The notes under the pieces: model-generated
Databases searched by the model: none
Told to the model about the DNA's origin: nothing
What the model saw: the letters and a program-made list of their open reading frames with translations, nothing else
Origin: Kyrpidia tusciae DSM 2912
Lineage (GTDB): Bacteria; Bacillota; Bacilli; Kyrpidiales; Kyrpidiaceae
Direction: 5' to 3'
Assembly: GCF_000092905.1 (NCBI RefSeq)
Contig: NC_014098.1
Coordinates: forward strand, 434,001-498,000
Length of the DNA stretch: 64,000 nt
Made by a program: the position numbers and the translations under genes
In this document: piece by piece, positions 1 to 7,300 of the stretch
Layout: every line of letters starts with the position of its first letter
Position numbering within the stretch: the stretch's first letter is position 1

Positions 1-2
1 TG

Positions 3-560
3 GATCTTCCTCCGGACGAGGCTTTGGAATTCGCCCGGATGCACAGCCAGGTGACGCAGCCCGGGAGCTATTCTATCAATCCGTATCGCCTGGGGTTGGC
101 CATTTATGAAGCTCAGGGAGAAGACCTGGAGCGGCTGTTCGAGATTCGGGAAGGGGAGACGGACGTTTCTTTTCTGCGAAATTATTTGACCGAGTCATTG
201 GTCGAAGAACAGGATCTCTACCTGTGGGAGGCGGCCCGGGGGGAGCTCCGGGTGACGGAGAAAGACTGGCGGCGGGTCCGGGACGCTCTGGTGGCCGAAC
301 GGGTACACGGGGGGCTCCCGATGTTAGAAGTGGCCGGGGAGTCGCCCCGGGGGGAGTTGGTGTTGCACCATCGCTACGAGGGTGTCCCCCTGGACCTGAA
401 ACACCTCAAAAAAGCGCTGATGGCCGTGCGGCGGCTGTGGGGGACCACCGTTCATCTCGACACAGTGGTCGACGAGCGTCCGGTTCGGTTTACTGCCGCC
501 GCGGACGGAGTCCGGTCGGAACCGGTACACGCAGGAGGCGCCGGGCCGTCCGGGTCCTGA
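3..560 (+). CDS. spoVR: SpoVR family protein, C-terminal part (5' end outside window)
   Basis: The reading frame is open from the window edge, so only about the last 185 residues are seen. They contain the SpoVR C-terminal signature 'SINPYRLGLAIYE', then 'FLRNYLTE', a 'DLYLW' segment and 'EKDWRRVRDAL'. These align block by block with the complete SpoVR at 14132-15526, but identity is only partial, so this is a diverged paralogue and not a recent duplicate. SpoVR is needed for normal spore cortex in Bacillus; its molecular activity is not settled. The tail after 'PVRFT' is a low-complexity Gly/Ser/Pro extension absent from the other copy. The gene is convergent with the DUF59 gene that follows. 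What precedes it cannot be seen. Confidence 0.9.
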   Translation, partial: DLPPDEALEFARMHSQVTQPGSYSINPYRLGLAIYEAQGEDLERLFEIREGETDVSFLRNYLTESLVEEQDLYLWEAARGELRVTEKDWRRVRDALVAERVHGGLPMLEVAGESPRGELVLHHRYEGVPLDLKHLKKALMAVRRLWGTTVHLDTVVDERPVRFTAAADGVRSEPVHAGGAGPSGS

Positions 561-597
561 GGGCCGGCCGCGACGCCCAGCCTTGCCCGACCCTCGA

Positions 598-900
598 TTA
601 CGCCCACCCCAATCGGGCCCGGGCCGCCTCGGATAAGCGCTCCGGCGTCCAGGGGGGGTCCCAGACCACTTCCACCGCTGCCTTTTCAACCCCCGGCACC
701 CGGGCCGCGGCCCGGCGCACGGCTTCGCTCAGACTGGTGTGAGCCGGACACCCCGGGGTCGTCATCGTCATCCGGATGAGGACGACCCCTTCTTCCGGCT
801 CTTCGATTCCATAGATCAAACCGAGATCGACGACATTGATCCCGATCTCCGGGTCCAACACCATCTTCAGAGCCTCCCGGAGGATATCCTGGTCAATCAT
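598..900 (-). CDS. DUF59 / MIP18-family metal-sulfur cluster assembly factor
   Basis: A 100-residue protein consisting of a single DUF59 domain. It has the family core '[18 protein letters not shown]' and the '[10 protein letters not shown]' motif with its conserved cysteine. Members (SufT, PaaD and eukaryotic MIP18) help place Fe-S clusters or other metal centres into target proteins. It is the last gene of a four-gene minus-strand operon and its start overlaps the end of the upstream membrane protein by 8 bases, so the two are probably translationally coupled. The context suggests it matures a metal centre of a partner in this operon. That role is inferred; the family call is secure. Confidence 0.88.
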   Translation of the reverse strand: MIDQDILREALKMVLDPEIGINVVDLGLIYGIEEPEEGVVLIRMTMTTPGCPAHTSLSEAVRRAAARVPGVEKAAVEVVWDPPWTPERLSEAARARLGWA

Positions 901-2308
901 TGCCGCGCAACTCCCTTCCGATCTTGCCGAGGTCGACCACCGTCAAAAGGTGAAAGCAAAAGACCCCCAGGGCCAGGGACAGTACCGTTCCCCCCGCGGC
1001 CGCCGCCCAGGACTGCATCCAGGCGATGCCCGCGGTGAATACGATCAGTCCCACCGCAAACGCCCACAGCACCGGCCGGGGCTGCTCGGGGGAGATCAGA
1101 TCGCCGATCAACGGAACGTTTTCCTTACCGGCCCTTTGGCTGTACCGGCGGGTCCAGATCAAAAACGGAACGATTTTGTAGGCGTAGCCCATCACCGTTA
1201 AAGTCACCCAGCCGAGGAGATACAAAGCGGCCACACCGGCCCATACCTTCGGGTTTCGAATGCCCGGGGCGAGGACGAACCCGGCGGATCCGATGAGTCC
1301 GGCGGCACCCGCGACGATTGCGGCCCGAAGGGTGGGCTCTATTTTTTTGCGCAGCCGTTTAGCCAGGATCTCCCGCAGGTGGAACAGGTGCAGGGCAAAG
1401 GTGGCCAATCCCGCGATGCCCCCGAGTACCGTTGCGAGGGCCACATGAGTCCAGGCTCCGACGATGACCAGCCAAATTGCGGCATGGGCGAAGGCGAAGG
1501 TCCAATCCCGCAAGCGCACCGAAAAACCGTGGGAAAGGGTGAACATCGGCAGCAGCTTAAAACTGAAACCAATGATCAAGAACGTAAAGAAGCCGCCGGC
1601 GGCGAGCACAATGTGGGTGACCAACAGAGGCTCGATCCCGTTGCGCAGCCCGGGGATGCGAGGGGCGACGATGAGCAGCCATCCCACGGTCACCGCCAGG
1701 GGTAGGTACACGTGGGCCGAGCGCACAAACCGGAACATGGCGTCGCGAGTTGGTGCCTTTTTGAGGGACGCACTGACAATTCCCGCGTAGGCGCCGATGG
1801 AGATCGTCGCGGCCGCGCCGAACAATAACAGTCCCGGGTTCCACCAGGCGGCCATCGATGCTGTGAGCCCTGCTATGGACAAGGCGTAAAGCCAAAAGTT
1901 CCACTTAGCCGCCCGTTCCGAAGCGATGGGGATCAAAAAGGCAACGCTTGCCAATTGGTACACGGCCCCCATGACGAAAGACAGCAAGGAACCCAGGGTC
2001 AGCAAATGGGTTAACGCGATCCCCGCCGCTCCGAACAGGCCGCCCTGAAATCCCCGGAGGGACTGAATGAGGAGATCCCCGGCAAACACCGCGAATCCGA
2101 TCAACCCGAGGAGCAGGTGCCGCATGGGCAGAGAAAATGCTGGAGAATAATCCGTCGCCCCCGGGGGTAACATCCCGGATACGGCTGCCCTTCCGCCCGG
2201 CGGTGTGGACGCTGTAACCCGAACCGCTGCGGGATCCCCCCGGGCACCTGGGGACGCCGCCCGACCCGTACTGGCTTCTGTCGGCCGTTCTCGTTTGGTT
2301 TTGGGCAT
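893..2308 (-). CDS. Polytopic membrane protein of NnrS / heme-copper-oxidase-like type
   Basis: A 471-residue protein with about 50 polar N-terminal residues followed by roughly 12 hydrophobic helices. Several helices carry histidines in oxidase-like positions: 'MRHLLLG', '[20 protein letters not shown]', 'SAHVYLP', '[12 protein letters not shown]' and '[12 protein letters not shown]'. This spacing recalls NnrS and subunit I of heme-copper oxidases, which bind heme through such histidines, but I cannot prove heme binding or choose between the families. The start is the ATG at 2308, with GGAGGTG five bases upstream. It sits between a tandem DUF2249 gene and a DUF59 gene behind an Fnr-type box, which suggests work under low oxygen or with nitrogen oxides. 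The long polar N-terminus is unusual. Confidence 0.65.
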   Translation of the reverse strand: MPKTKRERPTEASTGRAASPGARGDPAAVRVTASTPPGGRAAVSGMLPPGATDYSPAFSLPMRHLLLGLIGFAVFAGDLLIQSLRGFQGGLFGAAGIALTHLLTLGSLLSFVMGAVYQLASVAFLIPIASERAAKWNFWLYALSIAGLTASMAAWWNPGLLLFGAAATISIGAYAGIVSASLKKAPTRDAMFRFVRSAHVYLPLAVTVGWLLIVAPRIPGLRNGIEPLLVTHIVLAAGGFFTFLIIGFSFKLLPMFTLSHGFSVRLRDWTFAFAHAAIWLVIVGAWTHVALATVLGGIAGLATFALHLFHLREILAKRLRKKIEPTLRAAIVAGAAGLIGSAGFVLAPGIRNPKVWAGVAALYLLGWVTLTVMGYAYKIVPFLIWTRRYSQRAGKENVPLIGDLISPEQPRPVLWAFAVGLIVFTAGIAWMQSWAAAAGGTVLSLALGVFCFHLLTVVDLGKIGRELRGND

Positions 2309-2397
2309 GATCGCACCTCCTCAAAGCGGCTGTCCCGGTTTTTAGCCCGGGCGGGTGGAGGAAGCCCCTGACAATCGCCGACTAACAGGTCCCTCCG

Positions 2398-2868
2398 TCA
2401 TTGGGTTCGATAAATTCTGACCCGGACTGTTCCACTCTCTTCCTGCTCAATCTCGTAGCGATACCCTCGTTCTTCCAGTTCAGGGAGCAGGAAGGCGGGC
2501 ACGCGCTCATTCCAGATTTCGAGTCCCAGTTCGCCGGCTTGGCATTCGGGATGTTGCTCCAAAAAGTTCAAGGTTCGCATCATGGGCTCCGGCGGCTCCA
2601 GCCCGCGGTTGTCCAGGTGAAAAAAGGGCCGCTCCGTCTCCTCCCGATAGAACTGCACGATAAAATGTTCTTCGCCTTCTTGGACAACCGTACTCCGATA
2701 CCCTTGACGCCCCAGAACCCGGATCAAAGGGTCTGGGCGAAAAGTTGCGTGCAGCTGGAATACGTCTCCGGGTTCCAGGCCGCTGACCGTCTCCATGATG
2801 CGTTCAAAGGGCTCTTGCTTCGCCCGAAGCATGTCCCGGACGTCTAAATCGACAATCCGCATTATCAT
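2398..2868 (-). CDS. Tandem DUF2249-domain protein
   Basis: A 156-residue protein with two related halves. Residues about 1-75 are a DUF2249 domain ('IVDLDVRDML', 'LEPGDVFQLHATF', 'DPLIRVLGRQGY'). Residues about 80-156 look like a second, more diverged copy ('LDNRGLEPPEPMMRTLNFLEQ', 'FLLPELEERGYRYE'). DUF2249 folds like the SirA/TusA family, but the usual catalytic cysteine is not evident here. The ATG at 2868 was chosen because GGAGGAGGAG lies just before it; a second ATG at 2862 is possible. A longer frame to 3018 would overlap the upstream gene and has no ribosome site. DUF2249 genes often accompany denitrification and Fnr-controlled genes. The exact function is unknown. Confidence 0.8.
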   Translation of the reverse strand: MIMRIVDLDVRDMLRAKQEPFERIMETVSGLEPGDVFQLHATFRPDPLIRVLGRQGYRSTVVQEGEEHFIVQFYREETERPFFHLDNRGLEPPEPMMRTLNFLEQHPECQAGELGLEIWNERVPAFLLPELEERGYRYEIEQEESGTVRVRIYRTQ

Positions 2869-2956
2869 CGCTCCTCCTCCGGCACCGGCAGATGGGCGGT
2901 CGGGGCCCTCGACGAAAGACGCGGGGGATTCCCGAACCGCCTTGATCCGAGTTTTC

Positions 2957-3193
2957 TCACCGCTTCCCCAGTTGCACCTTCCACTCCGTCGGGCCTTCTT
3001 GAACGTAGTTCCAGTCAAACCGATCCGTTTGTTCTGCCGCGAATTGGTAATAGAGCGGCCTGGGATCGTGATCGTTAATCAAGAGCAGTTGTTCTCCCGG
3101 CGGCAGTGCCTCCCAGACGAAAAAGATCGTCCGGTGTTTGTCCGCAGGAGCGAACCTGCGCACATCGAGCACAGCGGCGTAACGGTTTTCCAT
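2957..3193 (-). CDS. Single-domain DUF2249 protein
   Basis: A 78-residue stand-alone DUF2249 domain with typical features: 'LDVRRFAPADKHRTIFFVWEAL', the 'PPGEQLLLINDHDPRPLYYQF' strand-helix unit, and a C-terminal 'WNYVQEGPTEWKVQLGK'. It is the first gene of the operon that continues into the tandem DUF2249 protein, the membrane protein and the DUF59 protein. The ATG at 3193 has a strong GGGAGGGG ribosome site. The operon promoter carries a perfect Fnr/Crp-type box 66 bases upstream of the start, so induction by oxygen limitation is likely. No enzymatic activity can be assigned from sequence. Confidence 0.85.
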   Translation of the reverse strand: MENRYAAVLDVRRFAPADKHRTIFFVWEALPPGEQLLLINDHDPRPLYYQFAAEQTDRFDWNYVQEGPTEWKVQLGKR

Positions 3194-3230
3194 CTTCTCC
3201 CCTCCCGAAAAAAATCAGGCTGATGCCTTC

Positions 3231-3236
3231 ATTATT
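3231..3236 (-). promoter_or_regulatory. Predicted -10 element of the DUF2249 operon
   Basis: On the minus strand the hexamer AATAAT (3236 to 3231) is the only good -10 match between the Fnr-type box and the first gene. No -35 is evident, as expected for a promoter that depends on a class II activator. The predicted start is near 3224. Confidence 0.5.
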
Positions 3237-3258
3237 CAGGTTGGCGGGGTTGCACGTC

Positions 3259-3274
3259 TGTGAGGTGCATCACA
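3259..3274 (-). promoter_or_regulatory. Fnr/Crp-type operator (TGTGA-N6-TCACA)
   Basis: A perfect 16-bp palindrome, TGTGA followed by GGTGCA and TCACA, matches the binding consensus of Bacillus Fnr and related Crp-family regulators. Its centre (3266.5) lies about 42 bases upstream of the transcription start predicted from the -10 at 3236-3231 on the minus strand. That is the class II activation position used by Fnr. It is therefore best read as an activator site for the DUF2249 operon. Confidence 0.75.
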
Positions 3275-3337
3275 GTGGGGCGAAAGCAGTCATCCAAAGG
3301 GACCTAGGCCCAAGGGGCCGACTGGACGTTGCGCACG

Positions 3338-3346
3338 TGGTACAAT
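3338..3346 (+). promoter_or_regulatory. Extended -10 promoter for the zinc-ribbon gene
   Basis: TGG followed by TACAAT forms an extended -10 element 50 bases before the ATG at 3396. A convincing -35 is not visible. Confidence 0.5.
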
Positions 3347-3395
3347 AGAAAGGAACTCCGCGAGCAACGCTAGAGCATCGAAGGGAGGGAGCGGG

Positions 3396-3776
3396 ATGGA
3401 TGGGTTGTTGTACTGCCGGTGTGAGGGACTGCCGATGTACCGAGGGCGGGATCGGCAGGAGTACGTCTGCCCCCATTGTCGGGCATCGGTACCCCTCTGG
3501 CGGGTGGAAGAAGCCATCCTGCACGCTCTCGATGCGGTGCTCAAACAGGAATTGGATTACGGCCGGCTGATCGCTTCGGCCCTGGATCTCGCCGCCCGGA
3601 GCGGGGTGGAGGTCGGTAATCTGTTTTCCGAAGTGGAAGGGGCCCTCTCCTTGTACCCGGATGATCCGGTAAAGCGGCACCGGTTGATGCGGCTCATGGT
3701 CTCCCGGGTGGAATATGTTCCCTACCACGGAACCCTGGAGGTGGCTTTCGAATTCGGAAGCCGGACGGAAGCGTAA
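3396..3776 (+). CDS. Small zinc-ribbon protein resembling the C-terminal part of serine recombinases
   Basis: A 126-residue protein. The N-terminus has a two-knuckle zinc ribbon (Cys residues in 'YCRCEG' and 'YVCPHCRA'). A helical region with 'VEEAILHALDAVLKQEL' follows, and the end is 'RLMRLMVSRVEYVPYHGTLEVAFEF'. This order of ribbon, helix and short beta end resembles the C-terminal half of large serine recombinases, but no resolvase catalytic domain or DNA-binding core precedes it. It has its own start (ATG 3396, GGGAGG upstream), extended -10 promoter and terminator, so it appears to be a complete gene and not debris. It may be a domesticated DNA-binding fragment. The function is unknown. 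Confidence 0.7.
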   Translation: MDGLLYCRCEGLPMYRGRDRQEYVCPHCRASVPLWRVEEAILHALDAVLKQELDYGRLIASALDLAARSGVEVGNLFSEVEGALSLYPDDPVKRHRLMRLMVSRVEYVPYHGTLEVAFEFGSRTEA

Positions 3777-3782
3777 CGGGTC

Positions 3783-3819
3783 GCCCGGGGGCCTGTGGGG
3801 CAGCCTGGGCTTTTTTTTT
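3783..3819 (+). terminator. Rho-independent terminator after the zinc-ribbon gene
   Basis: GCCCGGG (3783-3789) pairs with CCTGGGC (3804-3810) with one G-T pair, followed directly by nine T residues (3811-3819). It separates this gene from nrdR. Confidence 0.85.
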
Positions 3820-3843
3820 ATGGATTTCGTTCTCTTGTGCCTG

Positions 3844-3872
3844 TTGAGGGAGGAAGGAGAAGTCGTTACAAT
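3844..3872 (+). promoter_or_regulatory. Promoter of nrdR-nrdJ
   Basis: A -35 TTGAGG (3844-3849) and a -10 TACAAT (3867-3872) are separated by exactly 17 bases, predicting a start near 3879. The NrdR box begins 8 bases further on, a good position for repression. Confidence 0.75.
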
Positions 3873-3886
3873 GGGACTTGTCCACC

Positions 3887-3902
3887 ACACTACATATAGT
3901 GT
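3887..3902 (+). promoter_or_regulatory. NrdR box
   Basis: ACACTACATATAGTGT is a 16-bp near-perfect palindrome that matches the NrdR box consensus acaCwAtATaTwGtgt at all but one position. It lies just downstream of the predicted start of the nrdR-nrdJ transcript, implying autoregulation and control of ribonucleotide reductase by NrdR. NrdR usually binds two boxes. A shorter symmetric element (ACACT...AGTGT, 3929-3942) spans the nrdR start codon and may be a weak second site. Confidence 0.85.
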
Positions 3903-3933
3903 TTGATTTGCATGATTTCGAGGGGGAAACACT

Positions 3934-4398
3934 ATGCAGTGTCCCTATTGCGCGCATGGGGATTCAAAGGTGATTGAGAGCCGCACGACCGCCGATGCTG
4001 TGCGCCGGCGGCGGGAATGTCTCGCCTGCGGCCGCCGGTTTACGACGTACGAGCGGGTGGAGGTCTCCCCCCTTCAGGTTATCAAAAAAGACGGGATGCG
4101 GGAGACTTTTTCCAGGGAGAAACTGCGCCGCGGTCTGCTCAAAGCCTGTGAAAAGCGCCCCATCACCTCGGAAACCATCGATGCTATGGTGGATCGGGTG
4201 GAACGGGATTTGCGCCAGGCGTTTGAGCGTGAGGTGACCACGAACCAGATCGGCGAGCGGGTCATGGCTGTCCTCCGGGAGGTCGACCAGGTGGCCTATG
4301 TCCGCTTTGCCAGTGTATACCGCGAATTTAAAGACGTGGAGACGTTTCTTCGGGAAATTCTTCCGCTCCTGGACAAAGAGAGGGGTCAAGGGTTGTGA
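3934..4398 (+). CDS. nrdR: Transcriptional repressor NrdR
   Basis: A 154-residue protein of standard NrdR length. The N-terminal zinc ribbon has CPYC (residues 3-6) and CLAC, and the ATP-cone domain follows ('[16 protein letters not shown]'). NrdR senses ATP/dATP through the cone and represses ribonucleotide reductase genes. It is immediately upstream of nrdJ and their ends overlap, so the two are one operon. A NrdR box lies in its own leader, which predicts feedback control of both genes by the deoxynucleotide pool. Confidence 0.97.
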   Translation: MQCPYCAHGDSKVIESRTTADAVRRRRECLACGRRFTTYERVEVSPLQVIKKDGMRETFSREKLRRGLLKACEKRPITSETIDAMVDRVERDLRQAFEREVTTNQIGERVMAVLREVDQVAYVRFASVYREFKDVETFLREILPLLDKERGQGL

Positions 4399-7300
4399 TG
4401 GAACAAAAAGATCGGACCATGCTGCCGTTCACCGAGGAGGACCGCCTCTCACCCACCGGGGAAAGGATTGTGGCAGATCGGTATTTGCTGAAAGACGCGA
4501 AAAAGGAGTCGCTGAAACCCGGCAGCCTTGTCGTCGCCGTAATTGACAAAAAGCGGGCCTACCACGAGCTGGGCAAGGTCGTCACCGTCGACCCCTCCCG
4601 GCGCACCGCTGTGGTGGAACTTCGGGATGGCCATCAGATTGAGCAGTCTTACGACGACTTCGACGTGCTGAAGGAGCAGTCACCCCGGGAAATGTGGCGG
4701 CGCATTGCCAAAGGGGCGGCGGCGGTGACCAAGGACCCGGCCCTGTGGGAAGAGCGGTTTTATCAACTGCAGAGCGGATGGAAATACGTCCCCGGCGGGC
4801 GCATCAACGCCTCGATGGGCACGGGTTTCCAGACCACCAGTTACAACTGTTTTGTCATCCCCAGCGTCGGCCCCCGGCTGCGGGATTACGCGAAATCCTT
4901 TGGCCAGACCTTGGAGATCCAGGCCCGCTCCGGCGGGGTGGGCATGAACCTCTCCCGAATACCGCCCCGGGGCAGTCTCATTCCCGTGTCAAAGGGTCCC
5001 CGGCGGTCTCACCTGCAATTGGTGCTGGACGTTTGGCACCCGGACCTCTTTGATTTTCTGCAAGAGGCTTACCCTCACAGCACCAAGGTGGTTCGGGTCA
5101 ACCGGGCGTTCTTGCAAGCCGTGGAGGACCGGGCCGACTGGACCTTTGTGTTCCCGGATTCTTCCTTCGAAGGATACGATGACCTGTGGGACGGGGATTT
5201 GGCCAAATGGATGAAACAGGATCTGCCAGTCAAATATGGCACCACGGTACCCGCCCTGACGGTGTACGACAAAATCCTCGAATCCGGCGTGGTGATGACC
5301 GAAGAGGTGCTGGGTACTGTATTGGTACCCGGGGATAGCCGGGGGACCATCGCCGAGACCCTGGGGGATATGTGGGAGGAAATGGCCCGGGGCCGCCGGA
5401 CGGCGGTGATCCTGTCTTCCCTGCGCCCTCGTTACACGTACGTGAAAGGGGTTAACGGGCGGAGTTCCGGGGCGTACTCCTGGGGGATCCTTTACGATAA
5501 GGGGAACCAGGTGTTTGGAGATGGTTTTGGCCCTGTGGGGGTCGGGGAAATCATGTCGGTGGGCTGCCAATTGACCCTCCAAGGCGGATCCCGGCGGGGG
5601 GCCCTGATGTTGATCCTGAACGACCGCCACGCCGATCTTCACCGGTTCATCCAGGCCAAGCAGGTCGAAGGGGTGATCACCGGGGCCAACGTTTCGGTGG
5701 GCATCTCCGAAGAGTTCATGCAGGTGAAACAGCGGGGCGGCGATTGGAGTTTAGGATTTCCCCGGATGGAGGAGATGGACGAGTTCGATGGCGACTTCGG
5801 CCGCTGGGAGGCGACGGGTCGGAAATTGGTGGTCACCGAGACCCTTCCGGCGGAGGAGTTGTGGGAGGAAATCATCACCTCGGCGTGGAAATCCGCCGAA
5901 CCCGGCGTGGTTTTCCTCGGGCGCTACAACGCCATGAGCAATAGCTGGTATTATAATCCGATCATCGCCACAAACCCTTGCTTCCATCCGGACACCCGGG
6001 TTGCGACGGAATTCGGGTACCTGCGTATTGAGGACCTCTATCATCGGGTCGGTTCGGCGTCGTTTCAAGTCCTCACGGATGACCGCGTTCATCGTCGGGT
6101 CGAAGTGGTCAACGGCCGATCCTACGCGGTACCGGGGGTGACATCCCGGCCGGCGGTCGTCTTTCCCACGGGGCGAAAACAGACGGTGAAGGTGGCGCTG
6201 AAAAATGGCATGGAGTTGAAAGTGACGCCGGATCACCGGCTCCTTACATCGGATGGGTGGAAAGAAGCGGGAGAACTGCAGCCCGGCGACTTGGTTCTCA
6301 TCCAGTCCGGGGAGGGGTTGTTCTCGGAAAAGGATGGTCTGGGACGGGATTGGGGTTGGTTTTTGGGATGGTTGGTCGGCGATGGTTGGATCTCAAAGCG
6401 CGGAGATGTCGGGATGGTCTTCGGTCGCGAAGACGCAGAAGTCATTCCGGAGATGATCAGGATCGGCAAGGAGCTATCCGGGGCGGAAGCCAAGGTATTC
6501 GAAAGGGAGAACGGGGTTTTTCAAGCTTTCTGGTGGAAAAAGGAATTTCGCGACCGGCTCCTGTCTCTAGGGGTCAAACAGGTCAGGGCCGAGGACAAAA
6601 GGGTGCCCGAGGCGGTGTTTGAGGCCTCGAGGGAAACGGTGAGAGCCTTTCTTCAGGCCCTTTTCAGTTCGGATGGCACGGTTTATGAAAATGACGAACA
6701 TCACCGCACCGTGCGAATGACCTCGGCTTCAAAAAGCTTACTTCAAGACGTGCAACTTTTGCTATTGAATTTCGGGATCCATGGAAAGATATATGATCGA
6801 CCCAAAAGGAACCAGGCGAAATTCCAGTACCAGACGATTTCCGGTGAATCCCGGGTGTACGAGAGTAAGGGTTTCTACGAGCTGATTCTGTCTGACAACA
6901 ATGTGGCGGTGTTTGCCGAGAAGATCGGGTTTGCACTCGTGACCCGAAAACAGGAGGCTCTCCAGCGAATCAGCCGGCCTTCTCGAAAACGGGAAAATTT
7001 TTATAGCGCCGTGGCGGGGGTGGAGCCAGGGGAGGAAGTGACGGTCTACGACGTCAGTGAACCGGAAACCCACTCCCTGTTGGCTTCGGGCATCGTCGCC
7101 CACAACTGCGGAGAACAGGGACTGCCGGCCTTTGGGATCTGTAACCTCGGAGCCGTGGTGTTGAGCAAATTCACCACCGGCTTTGAGGACAGCGGGGTCG
7201 AGGCGACTTTTTCGGATCCCGCCAAAGAAGAGTACATCCGCGGATGGCTCCGCAAACATTTTGACGACGAGCGGGCGGAGTTTTTCCTCCACCACATCCG

